Origin: Oleiphilaceae bacterium
GTDB lineage: Bacteria; Pseudomonadota; Gammaproteobacteria; Pseudomonadales; Oleiphilaceae
Assembly: GCA_022447365.1 (NCBI GenBank)
Contig: JAKVBL010000005.1
Location: 1 to 64,000 of the forward strand
Direction of reading: 5' to 3'
Length of the DNA: 64,000 bases
Part shown: positions 53,801 to 62,073 of the stretch, in pieces
How the letters are laid out: each line of letters starts with the position of its first letter
How positions within the stretch are numbered: position 1 is the first letter of the stretch
Notes under the pieces: generated by a model
The model's database searches: none
Seen by the model: only the letters and a program-made list of their open reading frames with translations
What the model was told of the DNA's origin: nothing
Translations under genes and position numbers: made by a program

Positions 53801-54244
53801 CTACTGAAATAAAGCGTTAATGTCAGTGCTAAGATTGACGTCGACCAAATACCAGCCTTGGTCAGGTTGGTAAAAATTCATTTCCCACACAAGTGCCGCT
53901 TGTCGAAACTTCAATAGATACCGCACTTTGTAAAGGTGTTCGCCAACACTTTTTGTATCTACTTTTGCGTAGCTTAAGGCTTTACCCGCACTTGATTCGA
54001 TGCGCTGCATGTCTTGAATAATCCGAGCACTGCGTTGTGCGAACTGTTCAGGATTTACGCCAGCATAAGCAGAGATCAAATTAAGAGCTGATTCGCTATC
54101 GCCTTTTGTAACTTGCTCCATAAATAAGTCAGTTGCCTGTTCCAATTTTTTTAGATTGGCGAGTGGTTTTGATGAAGCTGGATTCGCCCAAAAAAGCGCA
54201 ATGATGGAGAGTAAAATAGTGAGGATGCGAGCGTATTGATGCAT
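53801..54244 (-). CDS. Secreted protein of unknown function
   Basis: A 147-residue protein with a signal peptide (about residues 1-25, cleavage after SSK or ASS). The body is small and mixed helix/strand: ATDLFMEQVTKGDSESALNLI, later YLLKFRQAALVWEMNFYQPDQGWYLVDVNL. The second half resembles DUF3887/SnoaL-like folds that sense or bind small ligands, but I cannot assign it. It lies 13 bases downstream of the LysR gene. Confidence 0.6.
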   Translation of the reverse strand: MHQYARILTILLSIIALFWANPASSKPLANLKKLEQATDLFMEQVTKGDSESALNLISAYAGVNPEQFAQRSARIIQDMQRIESSAGKALSYAKVDTKSVGEHLYKVRYLLKFRQAALVWEMNFYQPDQGWYLVDVNLSTDINALFQ

Positions 54245-54257
54245 TGTAAGTCCTGAT

Positions 54258-55181
54258 TTATTCCTGTTCTTTTAATTGCTTTTGGATAAGGGTGCGTAGG
54301 CGTTGTACGCCTTTGCCTTGGTTTACGATTTTCCAAGCCATGTAGAGCGTGCTTGGTTGTGGGCGCGCATTGTCGAGCGGCAACTCAACAAGTTCACCTG
54401 CCTTGAGTTCTTCTCTAATCAGGTGTCGTGGTAAGAAACCAACGCCGATACCTGCTTTTTGAGCATTTAACTTGTTATAAGTATTGGGGACATAAAAGTG
54501 CTGTTGCACCTGATCCCTCAACGAAGAGTGTAAACCTCTCGTCCAGGTAACTGCTTCACGTGCGCTGTCGTGCGTGACGACACGACGAACTTTGCTTAGA
54601 TCTTCAATCTTAATTGGTGAAGTACTTTTTGCCAGAGGATGGTCGGGCGAGCAGGTATAAACAAGGTCAAGTTGCGCGACCTCTTCGGTTCGAATCCCTT
54701 TTTGTTGAGGTACAGGACCAACGGCGCCAATGACTAAATCAACTTCATCAGAAATCAGAACTTCCCAAGCACCATTCAAAGCTTCTTCTTGAATGTCTAT
54801 TTCAATGTCTGGATGTTCATCTACGAAGCTTTTAAAAGCGCAATAGACCGGTCGTATATCCATGATGGTATCAATGGCGACACGAATTCTGCTTTCGTAA
54901 CCTCGAGCAACGTTCTGCGTTTGTTCTGCAAGACGTTCTACTGAGTTAAGCAGAATTCTGCCTTCGTCTAGTAAATGCTTTCCAGCGGGGGTAAGTACTG
55001 AGCGTCGTCCCTGCTTCTGAAACAAGGTGACATTCAACTGTTCCTCAAGTTTTTGTACGACGTAAGACAGCGCGGAAGGGACTTTGTCGAGTTCTTCTGC
55101 CGCTGCTGCATAACTTCCCCTGCGATCAATCACATCTAAGACTTTAAGTGCTTCGATCGTAATTGGACTGTGTAGATTCAT
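54258..55181 (-). CDS. LysR-family transcriptional regulator
   Basis: A 307-residue regulator: N-terminal winged helix (residues 1-62, ALKVLDVIDRRGSYAAAAEEL, KVPSALSYVVQKLEEQLNVTLF) and a periplasmic-binding-like effector domain (about 92-300). It is divergent from the azoreductase gene, a usual LysR arrangement, and an LTTR-type box (TCAAAAATTTTGA) lies 16 bases before its start. It probably controls azoR in response to quinone or thiol stress; that is inference. Confidence 0.92.
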   Translation of the reverse strand: MNLHSPITIEALKVLDVIDRRGSYAAAAEELDKVPSALSYVVQKLEEQLNVTLFQKQGRRSVLTPAGKHLLDEGRILLNSVERLAEQTQNVARGYESRIRVAIDTIMDIRPVYCAFKSFVDEHPDIEIDIQEEALNGAWEVLISDEVDLVIGAVGPVPQQKGIRTEEVAQLDLVYTCSPDHPLAKSTSPIKIEDLSKVRRVVTHDSAREAVTWTRGLHSSLRDQVQQHFYVPNTYNKLNAQKAGIGVGFLPRHLIREELKAGELVELPLDNARPQPSTLYMAWKIVNQGKGVQRLRTLIQKQLKEQE

Positions 55182-55196
55182 GTCATTATTTATTGT

Positions 55197-55209
55197 TCAA
55201 AAATTTTGA
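55197..55209. promoter_or_regulatory. LysR-type T-N11-A box
   Basis: TCAAAAATTTTGA is a 13-bp dyad with a single central base, fitting the T-N11-A rule for LysR binding. It lies between the LysR and azoreductase genes, 16 bases from the LysR start and 92 from the azoreductase start. Confidence 0.5.
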
Positions 55210-55301
55210 TTATATAGCGCAAAAGTACCTGCTTATTCGTTTGAATACAATGCTTATACTTCTTATCAACGTTTAGTAAATCAAAGTTTGAGGAAGCCAA
55301 A

Positions 55302-55904
55302 ATGGCTAAAAATATTCTTTCAGTAGCAGCAAGTGTTCAAGGTGAAAATTCAACTAGCCGTATGCTCGCCAATGAGTTGTTGGCAAATGAAAAGGTCGCG
55401 GGAAAGATCGCCAATGTCGTGGAGCGTGATGTTTCAAAAAACGATATTGCGTTCATTACAGGTGAGCACGTAGGTGCGTTTTATACACCCGCAGATGATC
55501 GATCAAATCAACAGAAATCATTGATCAGCCAAAGCGAAGAACTTGTTAAAGAGTTAAAAGAATCAGACACCTTGGTGATCGCAACACCAATGTATAACTT
55601 TGGTATTCCAGCGTCACTAAAAGCATGGGTCGATATGATTTGTCGTGTTGGTGAAACTTTCCGTTATACAGAAAATGGCCCAGAGGGTTTGTTGAACATT
55701 GATACGATGTACTTAGTTGTTTCAACGGGTGGCGCGCCGGTAGGCAGTCCTGTCGATTTCGTTGTACCGTACATGAAGCAAGTTGCAGCATTTATCGGCG
55801 TAAAAAATGTTGAGGTGATTGCTGCGGATGCAACGAATGCGAATCGCGATGCCGCTTCTGAGAAAGCGCGTGCGAAAATTGAAGAACTAGCTGAATCGTT
55901 TTAG
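55302..55904 (+). CDS. azoR: FMN-dependent NADH-azoreductase
   Basis: A 200-residue flavodoxin-like oxidoreductase that reduces azo dyes and quinones with NADH. Phosphate loop VAASVQGENSTSRML near residue 7-21, flavin motif ATPMYNFGIPASLKAWVD near 95-112, and FRYTENGPEGLL near 122. It is a stress enzyme in most bacteria. Divergent from the LysR regulator, with a 120-base intergenic region. Confidence 0.92.
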   Translation: MAKNILSVAASVQGENSTSRMLANELLANEKVAGKIANVVERDVSKNDIAFITGEHVGAFYTPADDRSNQQKSLISQSEELVKELKESDTLVIATPMYNFGIPASLKAWVDMICRVGETFRYTENGPEGLLNIDTMYLVVSTGGAPVGSPVDFVVPYMKQVAAFIGVKNVEVIAADATNANRDAASEKARAKIEELAESF

Positions 55905-55933
55905 TCGGAAGCCGGGTTGTTGTTAGGAATATT

Positions 55934-55963
55934 GGGGTCGGAGTACATATGTACTCCGACCCC
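55934..55963. repeat. Perfect 30-nt palindrome between azoR and thiolase
   Basis: Fifteen bases starting GGGGTCGGAGTACAT are followed immediately by their exact reverse complement. It lies between two convergent genes and could act as a bidirectional terminator or a REP-type element; there is no flanking T-run. The GGGGTC end recalls GACCCC near 26680. Confidence 0.9.
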
Positions 55964-55970
55964 GAACTTA

Positions 55971-57161
55971 TTAGATAAGTTCTAGTGTTACTGCAGTCGC
56001 TTCACCACCACCGATACACAAACTAGCAAGACCTTTTGCCTTACCTTCTTTCTTAAGGGCGTAGATCAACGTAGCAATAATACGTGCGCCTGAAGCACCA
56101 ACAGGGTGACCAAGTGCTACTGCACCGCCGTGAATGTTGATCTTCTCAGCTGGAATGTTGTGCGCATTCATTGCTGTCATTGCAACCATTGCGAAGGCTT
56201 CATTCACTTCGAACAAGTCAACATCAGCTGAAGCCCAACCTGTTTTGTTCAATACTTTTTCAATAGCGCCACATGGTGCGTGCGTAAATTTCGCTGGAGC
56301 TTCTGCGTGAGAAGAAGTCGCACGAATTACCGCTAGTGGCGTTAAACCTTTTTCTTTTGCAACTTTTCCAGAACAAAGAATTACAGCTGCCGCACCATCA
56401 GAAATTGCTGATGAGTTAGCTGCAGTTACAACGCCATTCTTGTCGAATGCTGGACGAAGTGAAGGGATTTTTTCAGGGCGTGCTTGACCAGGAAGCTCAT
56501 CCTTATCAAAAACAACTTCACCTTTACGCGACTTAACTGTGAAAGGAACAATTTCTTCAGCGAACCAACCTTCGTTTGTCGCTGTCTGAGCACGCTCTAG
56601 TGAACGCAAGGTGTACGCGTCCATGTCTTCACGACTTAAACCATCTTCTTGGCTGTTTTCATCAGCAAACTTACCCATCAATTTGCTGGTGTACTTGTCT
56701 TCAAGTCCATCATAGAACATGTGATCTAGAAGCTCGCCGTGACCTAAACGGTAACCCGTGCGTGCTTTAGGAACAATGTAAGGTGCAAGCGACATGTTTT
56801 CTTGGCCGCCAGCAACCATTAACTCACAAGATTCTGCCTTGATCGCGTCAAATGCTTGCATCACTGCTTTCATGCCCGAACCACACATTTTGTTGATCGT
56901 TGTGGTTGGCACGCTGTCTGGGATGCCTGCGCCAAGTGATGCTTGTCGAGCTGGGGCTTGACCAACACCTGCTGGAAGAACGTGACCCATGATCACTTCA
57001 TCAATATCGCTTGCTGCAATGCCAGCCTGCTCGATGCTCGCTTTAATCGCTGCTGCGCCAAGTTCTGGAGCTGGAGTTGTGCTTAGGCTGCCACCGAAGC
57101 TACCCATTGCGGTACGTTTTGCTGCAACGATGACGACATCGTTATCTGAATATGCTGACAT
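55971..57161 (-). CDS. Acetyl-CoA C-acetyltransferase (thiolase)
   Basis: A 396-residue thiolase. Catalytic Cys in INKMCGSGMKAVMQA near residue 88-91, His in IHGGAVALGHPVGASG near 351 and second Cys in LASLCIGGGEATAVTLELI near 381. The AMGSFGGSLSTTPAPELG start fits acetyl-CoA acetyltransferases. It duplicates the function of the 38834-40015 enzyme, with which it shares obvious similarity. No PHA or butanoate genes are adjacent. Divergent from serC. Confidence 0.92.
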   Translation of the reverse strand: MSAYSDNDVVIVAAKRTAMGSFGGSLSTTPAPELGAAAIKASIEQAGIAASDIDEVIMGHVLPAGVGQAPARQASLGAGIPDSVPTTTINKMCGSGMKAVMQAFDAIKAESCELMVAGGQENMSLAPYIVPKARTGYRLGHGELLDHMFYDGLEDKYTSKLMGKFADENSQEDGLSREDMDAYTLRSLERAQTATNEGWFAEEIVPFTVKSRKGEVVFDKDELPGQARPEKIPSLRPAFDKNGVVTAANSSAISDGAAAVILCSGKVAKEKGLTPLAVIRATSSHAEAPAKFTHAPCGAIEKVLNKTGWASADVDLFEVNEAFAMVAMTAMNAHNIPAEKINIHGGAVALGHPVGASGARIIATLIYALKKEGKAKGLASLCIGGGEATAVTLELI

Positions 57162-57370
57162 GTTTATTCCTATACATCAGAGGTTAATCGGATCGCTCTT
57201 TTAGAGGCGCGCTAGTTTAATGTAAGTAGCCCAATCAGGAAATAGTTGAGCAAAGTTTGTGCGCGTTATAATGGTTATGGCGCTCTGTTGATTCAGTGAC
57301 TTAGCCCACGTCTGGTGATAGCATTGCCGGCCTGTTTTTAGCATCCCACTTATTGTTGTCTGGAGAGTAT

Positions 57371-58495
57371 ATGACTGGTTTTACTAAACCAAGCCTTAAG
57401 CCTGCTAACCCTAATTTTTCATCAGGCCCATGCAGTAAGCGCCCGGGTTATGACGTCAATAACTTAGATATCTCTACGCTTGGTCGTTCGCATCGTGCGG
57501 CTATTGGCAAAGACGCTTTAGGTCGTGCCTGCTCAGAAACAGCGCGTTTGCTAGGTTTACCCGAAGGTTACAGAGTTGGCATCGTTCCAGCTTCTGATAC
57601 AGGTGCCGTTGAAATGGCTCTGTGGTCATTGCTTGGTGCTCGACCAGTGGATGTATTTGCATGGGAGTCGTTCGGTTCAACATGGGTGGCAGATATTCTC
57701 AACCAATTGAAGTTGGATGACGTGAATCACTACCACGCTGATTACGGCTTATTACCAGACATGTCGCAGGCTAACCCGAAGCATGATGTGGTATTTACAT
57801 GGAATGGGACCACGGCAGGGGTAAAGGTGCCGAATGCCGATTGGATTGCTGATGATCGCGAAGGCTTAACCATTTGTGATGCTACGTCAGCGGTATTTGC
57901 TATGGACATGCCATGGGAAAAGCTAGATGTAGTGACTTACAGCTGGCAAAAAGTACTCGGCGGTGAAGGTGCGCATGGCATGTTAATTCTCAGCCCTAAA
58001 GCGGTTGAGCGCCTAGAGTCATACACGCCTGCATGGCCTTTACCTAAGATCTTCCGTTTGACTAAAAAAGGGAAGCTGGTTGAAGGTATTTTCCGTGGCG
58101 AAACAATCAACACGCCATCAATGTTATGTGTGGCCGATTATCTCGATGCACTTGCTTGGGTGGATAGTCTTGGTGGATTGCAGGGTGCGATTGATCGTTC
58201 TCAAGCAAACCTAGCTGCCATTGAAAAGTTTGTCGCGGCAAATGACTGGATCGACTTCTTAGCGCAAGATCCAAATACCTTATCGAACACTAGTGTGTGT
58301 TTAAAATTGAACGCGACGCCAGAGCAAGTTAAAGCCATGATTAAACTTCTGGCTGACGAAAATGTTGCTTTTGATATCGGTGCTTATCGTGACGCGCCAG
58401 ATGGTTTGCGTATTTGGTGTGGCGCGACGGTAGAGGCGAGTGACGTTGAGGCCTTAATGTCTTGGTTATCTTGGGCGTATCAAGAAGTACAATAA
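57371..58495 (+). CDS. serC: Phosphoserine aminotransferase (alphaproteobacterial-type SerC)
   Basis: A 374-residue class-V aminotransferase converting 3-phosphohydroxypyruvate to phosphoserine. [15 protein letters not shown] near residue 12, [17 protein letters not shown] near 78 and PLP-binding region [19 protein letters not shown] near 188-206 mark the TIGR01365-like subgroup, which differs from the E. coli SerC. I chose the ATG at 57371, preceded by GGAGAG, over an in-frame TTG at 57353. Confidence 0.9.
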   Translation: MTGFTKPSLKPANPNFSSGPCSKRPGYDVNNLDISTLGRSHRAAIGKDALGRACSETARLLGLPEGYRVGIVPASDTGAVEMALWSLLGARPVDVFAWESFGSTWVADILNQLKLDDVNHYHADYGLLPDMSQANPKHDVVFTWNGTTAGVKVPNADWIADDREGLTICDATSAVFAMDMPWEKLDVVTYSWQKVLGGEGAHGMLILSPKAVERLESYTPAWPLPKIFRLTKKGKLVEGIFRGETINTPSMLCVADYLDALAWVDSLGGLQGAIDRSQANLAAIEKFVAANDWIDFLAQDPNTLSNTSVCLKLNATPEQVKAMIKLLADENVAFDIGAYRDAPDGLRIWCGATVEASDVEALMSWLSWAYQEVQ

Positions 58496-58605
58496 TTCAT
58501 CAGTGTTTAGCATTTGACGCTAATCTCTATCTTAGTTGCGTGTCACGCTACACAGACTTCCATAAGTCATCTAGTCTTAAGTAATTACTTTAAGGAGAGT
58601 GTCTT

Positions 58606-59202
58606 ATGGAAGTTTCAACCATCATTTCATGGATCGTTCTGATCTTTGTTGTTTTTTATATCGTTCGCATCTACAACAATTTAGTCGCGTTCAAAAATCA
58701 ATATGAAAATGCCTTTTCGCAAATTGAGGTGCAATTAAAGCGCCGCTACGATTTGATCCCTAACTTGGTTGAAGCAACTAAGGCGTATTTAAGCCATGAG
58801 AAAGAAACGCTTGAGGCTGTGATTAGTGCTCGAAACACCGCACTTGCCGGTTTGAAGGCTGCGTCTCAAAATCCCGCGAGTGCCTCAGCGTTAGGCAAAT
58901 TAGCATCGGGCGAAGGCATGCTTCAATCTGCTCTCGGTGCGCTTAATGTTGCGGTGGAAGCGTATCCAGAGTTAAAAGCCAATGAGAATGTTGCGCAACT
59001 TACCGAAGAGCTCACTTCTACTGAAAACCGAATCTCATTTGCGCGCCAAGCGTTTAATGATTCCGTCACACACTACAATGTGTTTCGTCAAAGTTTCCCG
59101 AACAACTTTTTCGCACCAACCTTTGGTCACAGCAAAGATGCAGCGTTGTTAGAGTTTGAAGACTCAGCAGCAATTCAGCAGGCCCCTAAAGTTAGTTTCT
59201 AA
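58606..59202 (+). CDS. lemA: LemA-family membrane protein
   Basis: A 198-residue protein with one N-terminal transmembrane helix (residues 6-22) and a helical bundle. The family motif RRYDLIPNLVEATKAYLSHEKE lies near 48-70, with ENRISFARQAFNDSVTHYNVFRQSFPNN in halves near 145-172. LemA proteins often pair with membrane proteases; here an M48 protease gene follows by 21 bases. Role remains unknown. Confidence 0.9.
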   Translation: MEVSTIISWIVLIFVVFYIVRIYNNLVAFKNQYENAFSQIEVQLKRRYDLIPNLVEATKAYLSHEKETLEAVISARNTALAGLKAASQNPASASALGKLASGEGMLQSALGALNVAVEAYPELKANENVAQLTEELTSTENRISFARQAFNDSVTHYNVFRQSFPNNFFAPTFGHSKDAALLEFEDSAAIQQAPKVSF

Positions 59203-59223
59203 AATCTGTTTTAAGGATAAAAC

Positions 59224-61152
59224 GTGAATTTCTACCTGGCACAGGAAGAAGCCCGAAAGCAGAGTCAGCGTTTGATTCTGCTTTTTTGTTTGGCTGTATT
59301 TGTCTTGGTCGTTCTAACCAATGCTTTGTTTGTCGTATTTGTTTGGTTTAGCGATATTGGTAACTTAGCCGGCACCCAGCGAATTAACGTTTCTAGCTTG
59401 CCTTGGTATCAAGCCTTGCTCGCGATCATTGATAATTTTGGTTGGGACAAGATCGCCATTGTTAGCGCGATTATTGTCAGTGTGATTGCGGTGGCTACGT
59501 GGTCAAAGTGGTCCGACTTAAGTAAGGGTGGCCATGTTGTCGCTGAACTTTTGGGTGGAAAGCGCGTAAGCCCTGATACCAAAGAGCTACACGAGCGTCG
59601 CTTAATTAACGTCGTTGAGGAAATGGCATTAGCTGCCAGCATGGCAGTTCCCCCTGCTTACGTATTGACGAATGAGCAAGGAATCAATGCCTTTGCGGCT
59701 GGTGTCAGCAGTGATGACGCAGTAGTCGCTGTTAGCCAAGGTGCGTTAATGCAGCTAAATCGTGATCAATTGCAAGGCGTTGTTGCGCATGAGTTCAGCC
59801 ATATTCTTAATGGTGATATGCGCTTAAATGTGCGTGTTGTCGCAACGCTTCATGGTTTAACCATGATCAATGAGACTGGTCGAATATTAATGGAGGCAGG
59901 GTCACGCCGAAGCTATCGTCGATCTTATGGATTCTCTAACTCCTCCAGAAAAAATAACGGCGGTCAGTTTGTTATTTTTATAGCAGGGCTAGCCTTGTGG
60001 CTTCTCGGTACGGTTGGGCAGTTTTTTGGTGAAGTGATTAAAGCGGCGCTTAGTCGACAGCGCGAATATTTAGCGGATGCATCGGCGGTACAGTTCACGC
60101 GTAACCCGACCGGCATTGGTGAAGCGCTTCAGATTATTGGCGGCTACGGTAAACATTCTAAAATTGATAATCCACGAGCGCATGAACTAGGGCATTTCTT
60201 CTTCTCAGCTGCATTTAACAGTCGTCTGTTTGCTACGCACCCGTCAGTTGATGAACGCATTGAGCGTTTGCTGCCAAATTGGAATGGCCAGTATGCTGAG
60301 TCGACGGCTGAAGCTGAGCTTCGGAGTGAGTTTGGTGATGCAGTCATGGGGTTTTCTGGAGGCTCACTTCATGCGGAAGATTTATCGAAAGCTGTGCAAT
60401 CTGAATCATCTGGAAGCAGCGATATAAGTTTTGAATTTCAGGAGCAAGCTGCTGCTGAACCGGCGTTTAACCTTAAGAGTTTATTGGAGCGTGTGCACAC
60501 TTCCTATGACGCCAAAGGTGTGTATTACGCGTTTATTGGGCATGAGTCTGTTGCGACCAACGATTGGAGTGAACGGATCGCGCCCTTATCTTTATCGCAA
60601 AAATTAGATTTGCTCCGTGCGGCAATTCCATCGCTTAAAACTTTATCAAAGGAAGAGTACTCCGCATTTAGATCATCTTACCTTCAGGTCATTAGCGCAG
60701 ATAAAAAACGTTCGCTATCAGAGTGGTTGGGTTTTGAGTTGTTTCGTAATCCATGTGATCGCTTTTTTGGCTTAGCTAAGCCGGTTAAGCCTAAGTACAA
60801 AAATATTGAGAGTATCGCCGGCTTTTACCGAATTGCCGTGACCAAATTTGTTCAAATGGGGACGAGAACAACTCGTGATCAATTGGCGGCTATTGAGGCC
60901 GCTGGTAAAGCGAGCGGTATTGACTTGGCTGGTACCAAGTTAGCATTGAATATTTCAACGAAAGAATTCACTACAGCCTGTAGTGAGCTGAAGAAAGCTT
61001 ACCCTCTGCTGACGCCTCGATTGATAAAAGGTCTATTAGCGGCAGCTGAAGTGGATGGCAAGGTCTGTGAGATTGAGCAAAAACTTGTGTCGATTCTCGC
61101 TGCGATTTGGGATTTACCGCTTCCAACTTTGGAGATGTCCGAGGCTGCTTAA
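59224..61152 (+). CDS. M48-family zinc metalloprotease with C-terminal TerB-like region
   Basis: A 642-residue membrane protein. Two N-terminal helices (about 18-42 and 73-90), then an HtpX-like domain: zinc motif VAHEFSHILNGDMRL near residue 197-212 (HExxH form HEFSH), helix QREYLADASAVQFTRNP near 279-295 that gives the third ligand Glu. The C-terminal 200 residues end LTPRLIKGLLAAAEVDGKVCEIEQKL, similar to a TerB-like domain. It probably degrades membrane proteins under stress. GTG start after AAGGAT; cotranscribed with lemA. Confidence 0.88.
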   Translation: MNFYLAQEEARKQSQRLILLFCLAVFVLVVLTNALFVVFVWFSDIGNLAGTQRINVSSLPWYQALLAIIDNFGWDKIAIVSAIIVSVIAVATWSKWSDLSKGGHVVAELLGGKRVSPDTKELHERRLINVVEEMALAASMAVPPAYVLTNEQGINAFAAGVSSDDAVVAVSQGALMQLNRDQLQGVVAHEFSHILNGDMRLNVRVVATLHGLTMINETGRILMEAGSRRSYRRSYGFSNSSRKNNGGQFVIFIAGLALWLLGTVGQFFGEVIKAALSRQREYLADASAVQFTRNPTGIGEALQIIGGYGKHSKIDNPRAHELGHFFFSAAFNSRLFATHPSVDERIERLLPNWNGQYAESTAEAELRSEFGDAVMGFSGGSLHAEDLSKAVQSESSGSSDISFEFQEQAAAEPAFNLKSLLERVHTSYDAKGVYYAFIGHESVATNDWSERIAPLSLSQKLDLLRAAIPSLKTLSKEEYSAFRSSYLQVISADKKRSLSEWLGFELFRNPCDRFFGLAKPVKPKYKNIESIAGFYRIAVTKFVQMGTRTTRDQLAAIEAAGKASGIDLAGTKLALNISTKEFTTACSELKKAYPLLTPRLIKGLLAAAEVDGKVCEIEQKLVSILAAIWDLPLPTLEMSEAA

Positions 61153-61155
61153 ATC

Positions 61156-61179
61156 GAAGCAGGTACTTTTTACTGCTTC
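61156..61179. terminator. Weak hairpin between M48 and ABM genes
   Basis: GAAGCAG (61156-61162) pairs with CTGCTTC (61173-61179), the stem extended with a bulge. There is no clear U-run, so its strength as a terminator for these convergent genes is doubtful. Confidence 0.35.
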
Positions 61180-61197
61180 TCTGGTGAAAGCCTAAGT

Positions 61198-61545
61198 CTA
61201 GTTCTCATGATGTGCACGGCTGTCTGATGGTGCATCATCTCGCTCAACCATTGAGTAGTCACGAGATACCTTGGCCACGCGTAAACGATATTCTTTAAAC
61301 ACGCCTCCACGGCCTTTGGCTTGCGCAAAACGGTGGGCCTCTAGGTTTCGCCATTCCTTAATCGCCGCTTCATCTCGCCAGAAAGAGAGTGACAGTATCT
61401 TGTTCTCATCTACCAGACTGCCAAAACGTTCAATTGAAATAAAACCCTCAATAGTTTCAAGCATTGGTCTAAGTGATGCGGCAATGTCTAAATACTCTTG
61501 TTTCTTACCTTCGGTTGGGACAACCTCAAATATAACGGCGATCAT
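61198..61545 (-). CDS. Antibiotic biosynthesis monooxygenase (ABM) domain protein
   Basis: A 115-residue dimeric alpha-beta-barrel protein: MIAVIFEVVPTEGKKQEYLDI, then GFISIERFGSLVDENKILSLSFWRDEAAIKEWRNLEAHRFAQAKGR in pieces near 36-80, matching ABM proteins such as small haem- or quinone-modifying monooxygenases. Function not determined. Divergent from the neighbouring DUF3291 gene, another ABM-like fold. Confidence 0.85.
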   Translation of the reverse strand: MIAVIFEVVPTEGKKQEYLDIAASLRPMLETIEGFISIERFGSLVDENKILSLSFWRDEAAIKEWRNLEAHRFAQAKGRGGVFKEYRLRVAKVSRDYSMVERDDAPSDSRAHHEN

Positions 61546-61617
61546 TGTAATTTAACTTCTTGCCTATAGATTATGAAAAGACAATCTTAGCGCAGTGATG
61601 CATTCAAGGAAGGGGAT

Positions 61618-62073
61618 ATGGCGCAACTTGCACAAATAAATATCGCATATGGATTCGAGGGAGTAGATCATCCTTCAATGGTCGATTTCAAAGAAGCGAT
61701 TGATCATATCAACATGCTTGCAGAAAGAAGTGAAGGTTTTGTTTGGCGCTTTCAAACGGAAGAGGGTGATGCAACCGCGGTACGTTTATTTGATGACCCA
61801 AGAGTGATTATTAATATCTCGGTTTGGGAATCACTCGATGCTTTGAAGAACTACGTGTATCAAGGCGAGCACTTAGACATTCTTAAGCGTAAAAAAGAAT
61901 GGTTCCAAAAAACCAAAGGCCCGCACCTAGCACTTTGGTGGATTGAAGATGGTGATTTTCCAACCGCTGAACAAGCGAAAGAGAAACTAGAATATCTAGC
62001 GAAGCATGGCCCAAACGAACATGTATTCAACATGGCTTGGGCCGGCAACATTAAGGTGCAACGACAGGAATAA
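61618..62073 (+). CDS. DUF3291-family protein
   Basis: A 151-residue protein. AQLAQINIAYGFEGVDHPSM at residue 2, then DDPRVIINISVWESLDALKNYVYQ near 61-84 and GPHLALWWIEDGDFPTAEQAKEKLEYL near 101-127 match DUF3291, a dimeric alpha-beta-barrel relative. It starts after a GAAGGGG sequence six bases upstream. It overlaps by 23 bases with the convergent lipoprotein gene. Confidence 0.85.
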   Translation: MAQLAQINIAYGFEGVDHPSMVDFKEAIDHINMLAERSEGFVWRFQTEEGDATAVRLFDDPRVIINISVWESLDALKNYVYQGEHLDILKRKKEWFQKTKGPHLALWWIEDGDFPTAEQAKEKLEYLAKHGPNEHVFNMAWAGNIKVQRQE

